Source of the DNA: Gordonia namibiensis NBRC 108229
Lineage (GTDB): Bacteria > Actinomycetota > Actinomycetes > Mycobacteriales > Mycobacteriaceae
Length of the DNA stretch: 64,000 nucleotides
Direction of reading: 5' to 3'
Assembly: GCF_000298235.1 (NCBI RefSeq)
Contig: NZ_BAHE01000019.1
Coordinates: 1 to 64,000 of the forward strand
Positions 45,751 through 54,531 of this stretch are shown piece by piece. The notes below the pieces were generated by a model that saw only the letters and a program-made list of their open reading frames with translations, ran no database searches and was not told the origin of the DNA. Position 1 is the stretch's first letter; every line of letters begins with the position of its first letter. A program made the position numbers and the translations under genes.

Positions 45751-46580
45751 CGCGCCACCTCCGCACCCTTGGCCGTGGCGGATCGGTGGAAACCACGCTC
45801 CCGGGCGACGTCGGCCAGCAACTCACGCAGCTGACGGCGTCCTCGGTGGAGTCGGGACATGACGGTGCCGATGGGGGTGTCCATGATCTCGGCGATCTCC
45901 TTGTACGGCAGGCCTTCCACGTCGGCGTAGTACACGGCCATCCGGAAATCCTCCGGAAGCTCCTGCAGCGCGGCCTTGATCTCGTCGTCCGGAAGGGCGT
46001 CGAGGGCCTCGATCTCCGCCGAGCGCAGCCCCTGGGAGGTGTGCTCGGCAGTCGACGCGAGCTGCCAGTCGGTGATCTCGTCGGTCGGGTACTGCGCCGG
46101 TTGGCGCTGTTTCTTGCGGTAGCCGTTGATGTAGGTGTTGGTCAGGATCCGGTAGAGCCAGGCCTTGAGGTTGGTGCCCTCCCGGAACGACGCGAAAGCC
46201 GTGAACGCCTTGATGTAGGTCTCCTGGACCAGGTCCTCGGCATCGGCGGGATTGCGGGTCATCCGCAGCGCGGCACCGTACATCTGGTCGAGCAACGGCA
46301 AGGCGTCGCGCTCGAACCGTTCGGTGAGCTCTTCGGGGGACTCGCTCGGATCGGCGCGCCGCGGCGCACCCTTCTCGGCGGACACATCCGCAGCGGAACC
46401 GGTCGCGGTGGACCCCGGACCGGCTGCTTCGGTGTCGGCTGACTCGGCTTCGGCCACTACGATCCCTTCGATGAGAGGCGTCACTGGGACGTTGCCGGTC
46501 AAGCTTACCGACCCCGGCCCGGACAGGAGGTGCGTCGCCTCCACGAGTACCGGTGGCTCGAGTACCGCCGCTGTGCTCAT
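45747..46580 (-). CDS. sigH: ECF sigma factor SigH (SigR-type) with N-terminal extension
   Basis: 277 residues from the ATG at 46580, which has GAGGAGG upstream. The sigma2 region starts about residue 95 ([28 protein letters not shown]) and sigma4 is [27 protein letters not shown]. Known SigH of M. tuberculosis is about 216 residues, so this form has roughly 60 extra residues of low-complexity sequence. A second start, GTG at 46457 with GAAGGG 6 nt upstream, would give a 236-residue form. This mirrors the two SigR isoforms of Streptomyces. SigH controls thioredoxin and mycothiol-recycling genes during thiol stress. A SigH-type promoter lies upstream. Confidence 0.93.
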   Translation of the reverse strand: MSTAAVLEPPVLVEATHLLSGPGSVSLTGNVPVTPLIEGIVVAEAESADTEAAGPGSTATGSAADVSAEKGAPRRADPSESPEELTERFERDALPLLDQMYGAALRMTRNPADAEDLVQETYIKAFTAFASFREGTNLKAWLYRILTNTYINGYRKKQRQPAQYPTDEITDWQLASTAEHTSQGLRSAEIEALDALPDDEIKAALQELPEDFRMAVYYADVEGLPYKEIAEIMDTPIGTVMSRLHRGRRQLRELLADVARERGFHRSATAKGAEVAR

Positions 46581-46633
46581 CTCGGTTCTACCTCCTCGCA
46601 TGCGCTCCCGATCTTTCTGTCGCAACCAGTCAC

Positions 46634-46661
46634 AACAGGGTGGGACGGGCAGTTTGTTCCC
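46634..46661 (-). promoter_or_regulatory. SigH-type (autoregulatory) promoter of sigH
   Basis: On the minus strand GGGAACA (46661-46655), a 17-nt spacer, then TGTT (46637-46634). The SigH/SigR consensus is GGGAAYA-N16-17-cGTT, so the match is nearly complete. It lies about 55 bp upstream of the long-form start, as expected for positive autoregulation. Confidence 0.75.
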
Positions 46662-46722
46662 GCGGCGTCGCATACGCTCACCACGTCACATCCGGCCCAG
46701 TCCCACCGGGAGGCACCCGACC

Positions 46723-47217
46723 ATGGCGGCAACACCTGCGATCGCTGCCCTCGAACGCGCGAAGATCGCCCACACCGTGCACCGCTACGACCACGACCCG
46801 CGATCGGAGGCCTACGGGGCCGAGGCGGTCGAGGCCCTCGCCGACGCGCTCGGGGTGGTCGGCGAGCAGGTCTTCAAGACGCTGGTCGTCGAACTGTCCG
46901 GTGGCAGCCGCCCCGGCCTGGCGGTCGCCGTGGTCCCGGTCCCCCGCAAACTGTCGGTGAAGGCGGCCGCTGCCGCACTCGGCGCGTCGAAGGCGCAGAT
47001 GGCCGAGGCCAAGGCCGTCACCCGCAGCACCGGTTACGTCCTCGGCGGTGTCTCCCCCGTCGGGCAGCGGACCGCCCTGCCGACCGTCGTCGACTCCTCG
47101 GCACTCGGGTTCGACCGGATCCTCTGCAGTGCGGGTAAGCGCGGTCTCGAGATCGCCCTGGCACCGGCCGATCTCGTCGCCGTGACGAAGGCCGTGGTCG
47201 CCGACATCGCCGTGTGA
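46723..47217 (+). CDS. ybaK: Cys-tRNA(Pro) deacylase, YbaK/EbsC family
   Basis: 164 residues with the YbaK fold: HRYDHDPRSEAYGAEA, GEQVFKTLVV with the substrate-site Lys, and GGVSPVGQRTALPTVVD. YbaK hydrolyses cysteine mischarged to tRNA-Pro in trans to prolyl-tRNA synthetase. GGGAGG precedes the ATG. Divergent from sigH, upstream of the SRAP gene on the same strand. Confidence 0.92.
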   Translation: MAATPAIAALERAKIAHTVHRYDHDPRSEAYGAEAVEALADALGVVGEQVFKTLVVELSGGSRPGLAVAVVPVPRKLSVKAAAAALGASKAQMAEAKAVTRSTGYVLGGVSPVGQRTALPTVVDSSALGFDRILCSAGKRGLEIALAPADLVAVTKAVVADIAV

Positions 47218-47255
47218 GGTCCCCCCTGTCGCAGGCGAATGGCAGCATGGTGAAC

Positions 47256-48032
47256 ATGTGCGGACGCTATGCGGTGACCACCGATCCGGCGAAGCTGGCG
47301 GCGGAGATCGACGCGGTCAACGAGGTACCGGAGCCGGCGAAGGAACCTGCCGATCCCGATGCCCTCGACCTCGATACCCCCGCACCTCGCGCCCTCGGCC
47401 CGAACTACAACGTCGCGCCCACGACCACCGTGATGACCGTGGTCAAGCGACATGCGCCGGAGGACCCGACCGACGATCCGCTGCTGCGCATCCGCGCCAT
47501 GCGCTGGGGGCTCGTACCGCCGTGGACCAAGGAGATCGGCAAGGGACCGCTGCTGTTCAACGCCCGTGCCGAGAGCGCCGCGGAGAAGAGTTCGTTCCGT
47601 GCGTCGGTGAAGTCCAAGCGGTGCCTGGTGCCGATGGACGGCTGGTACGAGTGGAAGAAGGGTCCGCCCGACAGCAAGGGCAAGCCCACCAAGATCCCGT
47701 TCTACATGTCCCCGCAGGACGGCACCCGGCTGTTCATGGCCGGGCTGTGGTCGGTGTGGCACGACAAGAACTCCGACGCCGCCCCACCGCTGTTGAGCTG
47801 CTCGATCCTCACCACCGATGCGGTCGGCAAACTACGCGACATCCACGACCGGATGCCGCTGATCATGCCGTACGACAACTGGGAGGCCTGGCTCGATCCG
47901 GACCACCGGGCGCCGGACGACCTGTTCGCGCCGCCCGCCGAACCGCTCGCCGAGGCGATCGACATCCGCGAGGTCGCCCCGCTGGTCAACCGCGTCGCCA
48001 ACAACGGGCCGGAGCTGCTCAACCCCCTCTGA
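47256..48032 (+). CDS. SRAP domain DNA-protein crosslink protein (YedK/HMCES family)
   Basis: 258 residues. The start must be the ATG at 47256 because catalytic Cys2 must directly follow Met1 (MCGRYAV), exposed when Met is removed. Other active-site residues are in NYNVAPTTT, GWYEWKKG (catalytic Glu) and DIHDRMP (His). SRAP proteins form a thiazolidine crosslink with abasic sites in single-stranded DNA to protect them during replication. Equivalent to Rv3226c. The open frame runs further upstream, but no extended start fits the chemistry. Confidence 0.95.
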   Translation: MCGRYAVTTDPAKLAAEIDAVNEVPEPAKEPADPDALDLDTPAPRALGPNYNVAPTTTVMTVVKRHAPEDPTDDPLLRIRAMRWGLVPPWTKEIGKGPLLFNARAESAAEKSSFRASVKSKRCLVPMDGWYEWKKGPPDSKGKPTKIPFYMSPQDGTRLFMAGLWSVWHDKNSDAAPPLLSCSILTTDAVGKLRDIHDRMPLIMPYDNWEAWLDPDHRAPDDLFAPPAEPLAEAIDIREVAPLVNRVANNGPELLNPL

Positions 48033-48033
48033 G

Positions 48034-49062
48034 TCAGAGGTCGGCGACGAGGACCGCAGCCCCGTCGAAGCGTCCCGCGGCCAGGTCGGCGAGGGCACGA
48101 TCGGCCTGCGACATCGGGTACTCGTGCGTGGTCGCCCGAACCCCGTGCTGGGCGGCCAGCGTCAGGAACTCCGCACCGTCGGCACGGGTGTTAGCGGTGA
48201 CCGAGCGGATCTCCTTCTCGTAGAACAGTTCCCGCTCGTAGTTGAGCGGCGGCACGTCGGTGAGGTGGATGCCGGCGATCGACAGGACGCCGCCCCGGTC
48301 GAGCGCGCGCATCGCCACCGGGACCAGCTCACCGACCGGGGCGAAGGTGATCGCGGCGTCGAGCAGTACCGGCGGCACGTCGGTGGCATCGCCGACCGAC
48401 GCCGCACCGAGATCGGCGGCCAGGCGCCGGGACTGTTCTCCACGGGTGAGGACGTGTACCTCGATCCCGAGGGCGATCGCCAGCTGCGCACACAGGTGAG
48501 CACTACCGCCGAAACCGTAGAGTCCCAGCCTCTTCGGACGGCCGGGCCCTGTCCCGGGGTCGTCGAGGAGGCCGGTACGCCGGAGCGCGCGATAGCCGAT
48601 GATTCCGGCGCACAACAGCGGCGCGATCGAGACGTCGTCGATCCCGGCCGGCAGCGGGTAGGCGAAGGCCGCGGGCACGGTGACCAGCTCGGCATAACCA
48701 CCGTCGACGTCCCATCCGGTGTACACCGATGCCGCACACAGGTTCTCGGCACCGCGGAGACAGCGATCGCAGGTCCCGTCGGTGTGGTGCAGCCAGGCGA
48801 CGCCGACGCGGTCTCCGAGGGAGAAGCCGTCGGCACCCGGACCGAGTTCGACGACCTCCCCGACCACCTCGTGTCCGGGCGTCACATCGGCATGGCGAAC
48901 CGGCAGATCGCCCTCGGCGACGTGGAGGTCCGTCCGGCACACACCGCAGGCACGGACCCGGACGAGCAACTCGCCGTCCGCCGGCCGCGGTTCCGGTTTG
49001 TCGACGAGCCGCAGTGGTCGGGTGTCGATCGGCCCCGGCTCGCTCACCGCCCAAGCGCGCAT
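48034..49062 (-). CDS. zinc-dependent alcohol dehydrogenase
   Basis: 342 residues of the medium-chain dehydrogenase family. Catalytic zinc ligands are Cys39 in ACGVCRTD and His64-Glu65 (GHEVVG); the nucleotide fold is [12 protein letters not shown]. The structural zinc loop (about 95-109, [15 protein letters not shown]) has only three cysteines, with Asp95 where the first Cys is expected. The overall order resembles the mycobacterial AdhA class of primary alcohol dehydrogenases. It converges head-on with the SRAP gene (1-bp gap); no nearby alcohol pathway is obvious. Confidence 0.9.
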   Translation of the reverse strand: MRAWAVSEPGPIDTRPLRLVDKPEPRPADGELLVRVRACGVCRTDLHVAEGDLPVRHADVTPGHEVVGEVVELGPGADGFSLGDRVGVAWLHHTDGTCDRCLRGAENLCAASVYTGWDVDGGYAELVTVPAAFAYPLPAGIDDVSIAPLLCAGIIGYRALRRTGLLDDPGTGPGRPKRLGLYGFGGSAHLCAQLAIALGIEVHVLTRGEQSRRLAADLGAASVGDATDVPPVLLDAAITFAPVGELVPVAMRALDRGGVLSIAGIHLTDVPPLNYERELFYEKEIRSVTANTRADGAEFLTLAAQHGVRATTHEYPMSQADRALADLAAGRFDGAAVLVADL

Positions 49063-49140
49063 ACCTCAGGCTAAACCCGCCCGCGCGGTGCAGCGTGGTG
49101 TTGCACATGACCGGTCTCACACCGGTCGGGCTACGCCTTC

Positions 49141-49178
49141 CCGACACTGTGTCGGTATCGTTGCCGACATGGTGTCGG
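49141..49178 (+). promoter_or_regulatory. two TetR-type operators upstream of the ABC exporter
   Basis: CCGACACTGTGTCGG (49141-49155) and CCGACATGGTGTCGG (49164-49178) are near-identical 15-bp palindromes spaced 23 bp centre to centre, ending 21 bp before the ATG of the permease. The TetR gene closing this operon is the obvious candidate repressor. Confidence 0.75.
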
Positions 49179-49199
49179 TAAACATGCGAGGGCAGTGAC

Positions 49200-50327
49200 A
49201 TGTTCCTTGCCCTTCGAGAACTCTCTTTCGCACGCGGACGATTCGCCCTGATGGGGTCGGTGGTCGCGCTCATCGCCATCCTGATGGTGCTGCTGAGCGG
49301 CTTGTCGGTCGGTCTGGTCAACGACGGTGTCTCCGGTTTGAAGAAGCTGCCGGTGACCTCCTTCGCCTTCCAGAAGGACATCGCGACCGACTCCGCCTTC
49401 TCCCGCTCCCTGGTGCCGACGTCGGCGGTCGGGAAATGGGCCGAGCAGCCGGGCGTCGAGGACGCCGCACCGTTCGGCAACACCCTGATCAACGGCCGCA
49501 CCAACACCGGCGTGGACATCGACCTCGCCCTCTTCGGCGTCGAACCGGGCAGCTTCGTCAGCCCCACCGCCTCCGAGGGCAAGTCGCTGTCGACCGCCCC
49601 CGGTGAGATCGTCATCAGCCAGACCGCCGCCGATGACGGACTGTCGATCGGTGACACGGTCACCGTCGAGCCGCTCGGCACGCAGCTGCGTGTCGTCGGA
49701 ATCCTCGACGGCCAGAGCACCTTCGGACACGTCGACGTGGCGTTCGTGCCGCTGAAGACGTGGCAGGAGATCCGCGCCGGAGCTCGTCCCGGCGAGCCGG
49801 TGCCGCCGCGCGTCTATGACGACATCACCGCCGTCGCGGTGAAGGCCGACAAGTCCGTGGACCTGGCCGCCGGCGATGCCGCCGCGGACACCACCTCGCT
49901 GACTCTCGACGAATCCTTCGGCGCCTCACCGGGTTACACCGCCGAGACCTCGACCCTCTCGTTGATCCAGGCCTTCCTGTACGCGATCTCGGCGCTGGTC
50001 GTCGGCGCGTTCTTCACCGTCTGGACCATCCAGCGCAGGCAGGAGATCGCCGTGATGCGCGCGATGGGCGCCTCGACCGGCTACCTCCTGCGTGACTCGC
50101 TCATGCAGTCGTTCATCCTGCTGCTCGTCTCTGCCGGCATCGGCATCGGGATCGGCGTCGGCCTCGGTGCCGCCATCGGTTCCACCCCGATGCCCTTCGC
50201 CCTGGAGACCGGTTCGGTCGCCGCAGCCGGCGGGCTGCTGATCCTGTTCGGCATGATCGGCGCCGCCGTCGCGGTGCTCCGAATCACCCGGGTCGACCCC
50301 CTGACCGCCTTGGGAGGCAACCGATGA
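49200..50327 (+). CDS. ABC transporter permease (FtsX/MacB type)
   Basis: 375 residues. One N-terminal helix (about 16-38), a large extracytoplasmic domain (about 45-255), and three C-terminal helices in an FtsX-like permease domain (SALVVGAFFTVWTIQRRQEI; IAVMRAMGASTGYLL). The domain order matches LolE/MacB-type exporters or lipoprotein and peptide efflux systems. Its stop overlaps the ATPase start by 4 nt. The putative operators lie directly upstream. The substrate is unknown. Confidence 0.9.
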   Translation: MFLALRELSFARGRFALMGSVVALIAILMVLLSGLSVGLVNDGVSGLKKLPVTSFAFQKDIATDSAFSRSLVPTSAVGKWAEQPGVEDAAPFGNTLINGRTNTGVDIDLALFGVEPGSFVSPTASEGKSLSTAPGEIVISQTAADDGLSIGDTVTVEPLGTQLRVVGILDGQSTFGHVDVAFVPLKTWQEIRAGARPGEPVPPRVYDDITAVAVKADKSVDLAAGDAAADTTSLTLDESFGASPGYTAETSTLSLIQAFLYAISALVVGAFFTVWTIQRRQEIAVMRAMGASTGYLLRDSLMQSFILLLVSAGIGIGIGVGLGAAIGSTPMPFALETGSVAAAGGLLILFGMIGAAVAVLRITRVDPLTALGGNR

Positions 50328-51004
50328 CCGCGCTCGCACTCAACGACGTCAGTCTCGTCCACGGCGACGGGGAAGACGTGGTCACCGCACTCGACGCGGT
50401 GAACCTCGAAGTCGCCGCCGGCGAGTTCGTCGCCGTCGTCGGCCCGTCCGGATCGGGCAAGTCCAGCCTGCTCGCGGTCGCGGGCGGCCTCATCACCCCG
50501 ACGTCGGGGAAGGTCACCGTCGGCGACGCCGAACTGGGAACCGCTTCCAAGCGCGACCTGACCCGGATCCGTCGCGAACACATCGGGTTCGTGTTCCAGA
50601 GCGGCAACCTGCTCGACGCGCTGACCGTCGAGGACCAGCTGCGTCTGCCACTGACCTTCGGTCGCGTCGCCGAGTCCCGCTCACCGGCCGAACTGCTCGC
50701 CGGTGTCGGGATGTCGCACAAGGCGAAGCGCCGCCCCCATCAGCTGTCGGGCGGTGAACGGCAGCGGGTCGGTATCGCGCGGGCGCTGATGACGCGACCG
50801 GACGTCCTCCTGATCGACGAGCCCACCGCGGCCCTCGACCGCCGGCGCAGTCACGAGATCGTCGAACTGCTCGCGCGCGAGACGCACGAGCACGGCGTCG
50901 CGACCGTGATGGTGACCCATGACCAGGACGTTCTCATACACTGTGACAAGGTGTACGAGATGATCGACGGACAACTGAACCCGGGCTCCCCGGCGTCCAG
51001 CTGA
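50324..51004 (+). CDS. ABC transporter ATP-binding protein (LolD/MacB type)
   Basis: 226 residues. Walker A GPSGSGKSS, Q-loop FVFQSGNLL, signature QLSGGERQRVGIARALM, Walker B VLLIDEPTAALD and H-loop VTHDQD are all intact. Overlapping start codon with the permease (ATGA) shows they form one transporter. Operon of permease, ATPase and TetR repressor. Confidence 0.95.
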   Translation: MTALALNDVSLVHGDGEDVVTALDAVNLEVAAGEFVAVVGPSGSGKSSLLAVAGGLITPTSGKVTVGDAELGTASKRDLTRIRREHIGFVFQSGNLLDALTVEDQLRLPLTFGRVAESRSPAELLAGVGMSHKAKRRPHQLSGGERQRVGIARALMTRPDVLLIDEPTAALDRRRSHEIVELLARETHEHGVATVMVTHDQDVLIHCDKVYEMIDGQLNPGSPASS

Positions 51005-51021
51005 GCTGAGGAGGTGGGCGT

Positions 51022-51636
51022 TTGCCACGCATCCAGGCGCCCACCGTCGCCGAACACCGGCGACAGCAGGAGCAGGCGATCCTGGCCGGCGCGAAGGCGA
51101 TTCTCGCCGAGACCGGCCAGGTCCCGACCCTCGCCGCAGTCGGCAAGCGCGTCGGGCTGGCCCGCTCCAGCGTCTACCAGTACTACTCGTCGAGCGAAGA
51201 GCTCCTGGCCGCGGTGGTGGCCGACCTGTTCCCCAGTTGGGTCCGGTTCGTCCGGGATCGGGTCACGGCACAAACCGAACCCGGGCAACAGATCTGGGGT
51301 TACATCGGCGCGAATGTCGAACTGTTCGTCGGTTCCGAGCAGGACGTGGCCAATGCGCTGACCCGAGTGGTCGACCCGAGTGTGTTGCAGGAGCCGATGC
51401 AGCGGTTCCATCGGGAACTCCAGGAACCGCTCGTCGAAGCCCTCGTCGCGCACGGCGAACCGCGGCCACTCGAGATCGCCCAGCTCATCGACTCGATGAT
51501 CGTCCAGGCGTGTCGGTCCCTCGGAGGCGAGCACTCCGAGACCTCGACGCAGCCACCCACGGAGGCGAACGCGCAGGAGATCACCACGATGATCCGCCGC
51601 CTGATCGGCGGCTACCTCGGGCTCGCCGACGCCTGA
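51022..51636 (+). CDS. TetR family regulator of the ABC exporter
   Basis: 204 residues. The helix-turn-helix is LAAVGKRVGLARSSVYQYYSSSEELLAA, and the ligand domain is helical. TTG start at 51022 with a strong GAGGAGG. Third gene of the exporter operon, 17 nt after the ATPase stop; a repressor that would bind the paired operators at 49141-49178. No repeat of those operators is seen elsewhere in the window. Confidence 0.9.
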   Translation: MPRIQAPTVAEHRRQQEQAILAGAKAILAETGQVPTLAAVGKRVGLARSSVYQYYSSSEELLAAVVADLFPSWVRFVRDRVTAQTEPGQQIWGYIGANVELFVGSEQDVANALTRVVDPSVLQEPMQRFHRELQEPLVEALVAHGEPRPLEIAQLIDSMIVQACRSLGGEHSETSTQPPTEANAQEITTMIRRLIGGYLGLADA

Positions 51637-51657
51637 CGCCGGCGAGTACGACCCGTC

Positions 51658-53154
51658 TCAGCGGAAGGCGTAGTCGCTCAACGGGAACGAATCCATCTCC
51701 CGGAGGGTCCGCAGCGTCGAGGCGGGACGCAGGAGTGTCGCCTCCCCGTGCTGGTTGAAGTAGTAACTCCGCGAGCTCACACAGTTGCCGTTGTAGAAGA
51801 CCGACGACTGCAGACGGTCGGTCACCTCGTCGAGGAAGGCGTCGTTGGCGGTCTCGGTGACCTCGAAGGTGTCCTGCCCGCGACGTCGGAGTTCACCGAA
51901 GAGCCGGGTGATGTGCTTCATCTGCCCTTCGATCGTGGTGAAGTACGACAGACCGCTGTAGGAGTACGGGCTGTTGAGCGAGATGAAGTTGGGGAACTTC
52001 GGCACGGTGACACCCTCGTAGGCCTGAAACCTGCCCTCGCGCCAGAACTTCCCGAGGTTGCGTCCCTCCCGCCCGACGATGTCGAACGCCGGGAAGTTCA
52101 CGTCCCACAGGTTGAATCCCGTTGCCAGCACGAGGGTGTCGATCTCGGTCTTCGTTCCGTCGCCGGCCAGGATCCCGTCGGCCTCCAGACGGGCGATGCC
52201 GCTGGTCTGCAAGGTCACGTTCGGCTTGGTGAAGCTGGCGAAATACGTGTTGGAGAAGGTCGGTCGCTTGCAACCGAAGTCGTAGTCGGGCGTCAGCTTT
52301 CGACGCAGTTCCGGGTCGGGGATCTGGGACCGCAGGTGCGCCTTGGCCAGCCGGGCTGCGAGCTTGTTGCCGGGCTTGAGCTGCTTGTAGTGCAGCACGC
52401 CGGAGACCATCAGCAGCTCCAGCAGCGAGGTGTTGACCAGGCGGGCCGCCCGCTGCGTCAACGGGATCCGCCGGAACAGCTGCTGCACCGCCGACGGGAT
52501 CGCGAAGTCGATCTTGGGGACGACCCAGATCGGTGTCCGCTGGAAGACGGTGAGCGCATCGGCACGCTCGGCCACCTCCGGGATCAGCTGGACCGCCGTC
52601 GCCCCGGTGCCGATGACCGCGACCTTCTTGCCGGTGAAATCGAAGCCGTCCTCCCACGCCGCGGTGTGCAGGATCTTCCCCTGGAAGTTCTTGATCCCCG
52701 GGAAGTCCGGGACATGGGGCTGGGAGAGGAAGCCGGTCGCGGTGACCAGATAGCGGGCGGTGCGCTGCGTTCCGTCACCGGTCCGTACGCGCCACAACCG
52801 CGCGGCGTCGTCCCATTCGGCGGAGTCGACGGTCGTGCCGAACTCCATGTGCCGCTTCAGGTCGTACTTGTCTGCGACGTGGTGGGCGTAGCGCTTGAGC
52901 TCCGGCCCGGGCGCGAAGAGTCGCGACCAGTTCGGGTTGGGCTCGAAGGAGTACGAGTACGTGACCGAGGCGATGTCGACGGCGAGACCGGGATAGTGGT
53001 TGACATGCCAGGTCCCGCCGAGATCGTCCTCGCGCTCGAGGATCGCGATGTCGTCGATGCCGAGGCGTTTGAAGGCGATGGCGGCACCCATTCCGCCGAA
53101 TCCGGCGCCGACGATCAGCACCTCATGAGCAGGCGCGGCTTGTGCAGGTTGCAT
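51658..53154 (-). CDS. flavin-containing monooxygenase, Baeyer-Villiger type
   Basis: 498 residues. FAD motif VLIVGAGFGGMGAAIAF at the N-terminus, NADPH motif VAVIGTGATAVQL, a signature TGFLSQPHVPDFPG between them, and LVLATGFN near the end. Similar mycobacterial proteins (EthA/MymA type) oxidise ketones, thioamides and lipids. The ATG at 53154 follows GGGGTC. The promoter carries a TetR-like palindrome at 53167-53185. It lies at the end of a convergent pair with the TetR gene. Confidence 0.9.
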   Translation of the reverse strand: MQPAQAAPAHEVLIVGAGFGGMGAAIAFKRLGIDDIAILEREDDLGGTWHVNHYPGLAVDIASVTYSYSFEPNPNWSRLFAPGPELKRYAHHVADKYDLKRHMEFGTTVDSAEWDDAARLWRVRTGDGTQRTARYLVTATGFLSQPHVPDFPGIKNFQGKILHTAAWEDGFDFTGKKVAVIGTGATAVQLIPEVAERADALTVFQRTPIWVVPKIDFAIPSAVQQLFRRIPLTQRAARLVNTSLLELLMVSGVLHYKQLKPGNKLAARLAKAHLRSQIPDPELRRKLTPDYDFGCKRPTFSNTYFASFTKPNVTLQTSGIARLEADGILAGDGTKTEIDTLVLATGFNLWDVNFPAFDIVGREGRNLGKFWREGRFQAYEGVTVPKFPNFISLNSPYSYSGLSYFTTIEGQMKHITRLFGELRRRGQDTFEVTETANDAFLDEVTDRLQSSVFYNGNCVSSRSYYFNQHGEATLLRPASTLRTLREMDSFPLSDYAFR

Positions 53155-53166
53155 GAGAGACCCCAA

Positions 53167-53185
53167 TAACTGTAACCGACAGTTA
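53167..53185. promoter_or_regulatory. palindromic operator in the monooxygenase promoter
   Basis: TAACTGT-AACCG-ACAGTTA is a perfect 7-bp inverted repeat 13 bp upstream of the monooxygenase ATG, with a further TACTGTAATC beyond it. The AT-rich spacing fits a TetR- or MarR-type repressor; no regulator gene lies next to it. Confidence 0.5.
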
Positions 53186-53227
53186 CTGTAATCTAACACA
53201 CACCGCGACCGCGTGTATCTCCCCTGG

Positions 53228-54418
53228 TCAGGCGATCGCGGTGCCGTCCCAGAGCACATCGAAGAACTGTGTCGCCATCAGTTCCTCGCTCTTGTTGCGA
53301 TTCAGCCCGAGCTCCTTGCGGTAGGCCAGGATGTGCTGCAGCGACAGCGCCGAGTACAGCAGTGGCAGGTGGTCGTGCGGCTGGTCGTAGACACCGCTCG
53401 CCCCCTTGGCCGCGGCGAGATTCCGGCGAAGATGAGACGGGTGCTTGAGCGCGTCGCGCAGCACCGCCGCCTTGATCATCTTCTTGCGTCCAGCCGGGAC
53501 GACGACGAGGTCGCCCGGGTCGAACAGGGCGGTGTCGAACTCCTCGGACGTCGCCACGGTGCAACCGGCGGTCGGTCGCGGATTGCACTCGACCATGTGG
53601 TGGACCCCGTCGTCGGTGACGAGGTAGTCGAAGCTGATCTGCCCGTGCCAGTTGAGTTCCCGCGCGATGGTCTGGGCTGCGGCGAGGGATTCCGGCGAGT
53701 CGACGGACTGGAAGACGATGCCGCCGCGATCGTCGATCGCGAGGGGGTGCTCGTAGCAGGAGTGCAGGACGATCTCGCCGTGGTGGGCGACGCTCCAGCT
53801 GCACCGGTCGACACCCGCGAGGTATTCCTGGACGAGCCACGGGTCGTCGGGCGTCGGGGTGATGTCATCGACCGAGGACTCCCCGGCCAGCGGCCCGGTG
53901 TTGGTGAGGATGTCGAGCCCGCCGCGCCCGAAGGCGGCCCGGGCGAACCAGTGCGGCCACCGCTGGGTGGCCTCGCGCAGCTCCTCACGGCTCGTGGTCG
54001 TCACCGACTCCGCGGCCGGGAGCCCGAGTTCGCGGCAGAGGGCGGTGAACCCGACCTTGTCGTGGACGCGGGCGAGGGTCTCGAAATCGGGGAAGAACAA
54101 CTCGACGTCGGGATGCGCCGCGGAGATCCGGTCGCGGTGTTTGGCGAGGTAGAAGACCTCCTCGAACATCGGGAGCAGCCAGGTGATGTCGTGCTCGCCG
54201 ATCGCCTCGATCACCGCGTCGACGAAGGCGGTGGTCTGTTGGGTGGGTGCGGGGAGCACGAGATGCCGTCGCGCGCCGCGCGAGTGACTCCCCGGCGCCG
54301 AGGCGAAGGTGTCCGCGGCGGTGACGTCCCGCCCGGTCTCACCCAGTTTGTGGATCTCGTCGACGGCGAACGGCATCCGGGATGTGGTCACGAGGAGGTG
54401 CGGTTCAGAGGCCTGCAT
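53228..54418 (-). CDS. ATP-grasp domain protein, unknown substrate
   Basis: 396 residues with the ATP-grasp fold. The N-terminal region has LLVTTSRMPFAVDEIHKLGETG, the central part has FGRGG, EEVFYLA and VQEYLAGV, and the metal site is HMVECNPRPTAGC. It resembles carbamoyl-phosphate-synthase-like ligases that join a carboxylate to an amine. The gene ends KSEELMATQFFDVLWDG and stands alone beside the monooxygenase and an MFS exporter, so a small-molecule pathway is possible but unproven. Confidence 0.8.
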   Translation of the reverse strand: MQASEPHLLVTTSRMPFAVDEIHKLGETGRDVTAADTFASAPGSHSRGARRHLVLPAPTQQTTAFVDAVIEAIGEHDITWLLPMFEEVFYLAKHRDRISAAHPDVELFFPDFETLARVHDKVGFTALCRELGLPAAESVTTTSREELREATQRWPHWFARAAFGRGGLDILTNTGPLAGESSVDDITPTPDDPWLVQEYLAGVDRCSWSVAHHGEIVLHSCYEHPLAIDDRGGIVFQSVDSPESLAAAQTIARELNWHGQISFDYLVTDDGVHHMVECNPRPTAGCTVATSEEFDTALFDPGDLVVVPAGRKKMIKAAVLRDALKHPSHLRRNLAAAKGASGVYDQPHDHLPLLYSALSLQHILAYRKELGLNRNKSEELMATQFFDVLWDGTAIA

Positions 54419-54531
54419 GGCTGCAGACGATAAGCGACGCGCGGGCTTCCGGCCCGGCGATGGCGGACAGATGGCGAGGATTTGTTCCCGGTCGGCACTC
54501 CCGACCGGTCCGGCGGTAGTTTGGCAGTCTC

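Noticed and set aside
48775..48820. Alcohol dehydrogenase broken by loss of a structural zinc Cys
   Set aside because: Only one of four structural ligands differs and Asp can coordinate metal; catalytic residues are complete.
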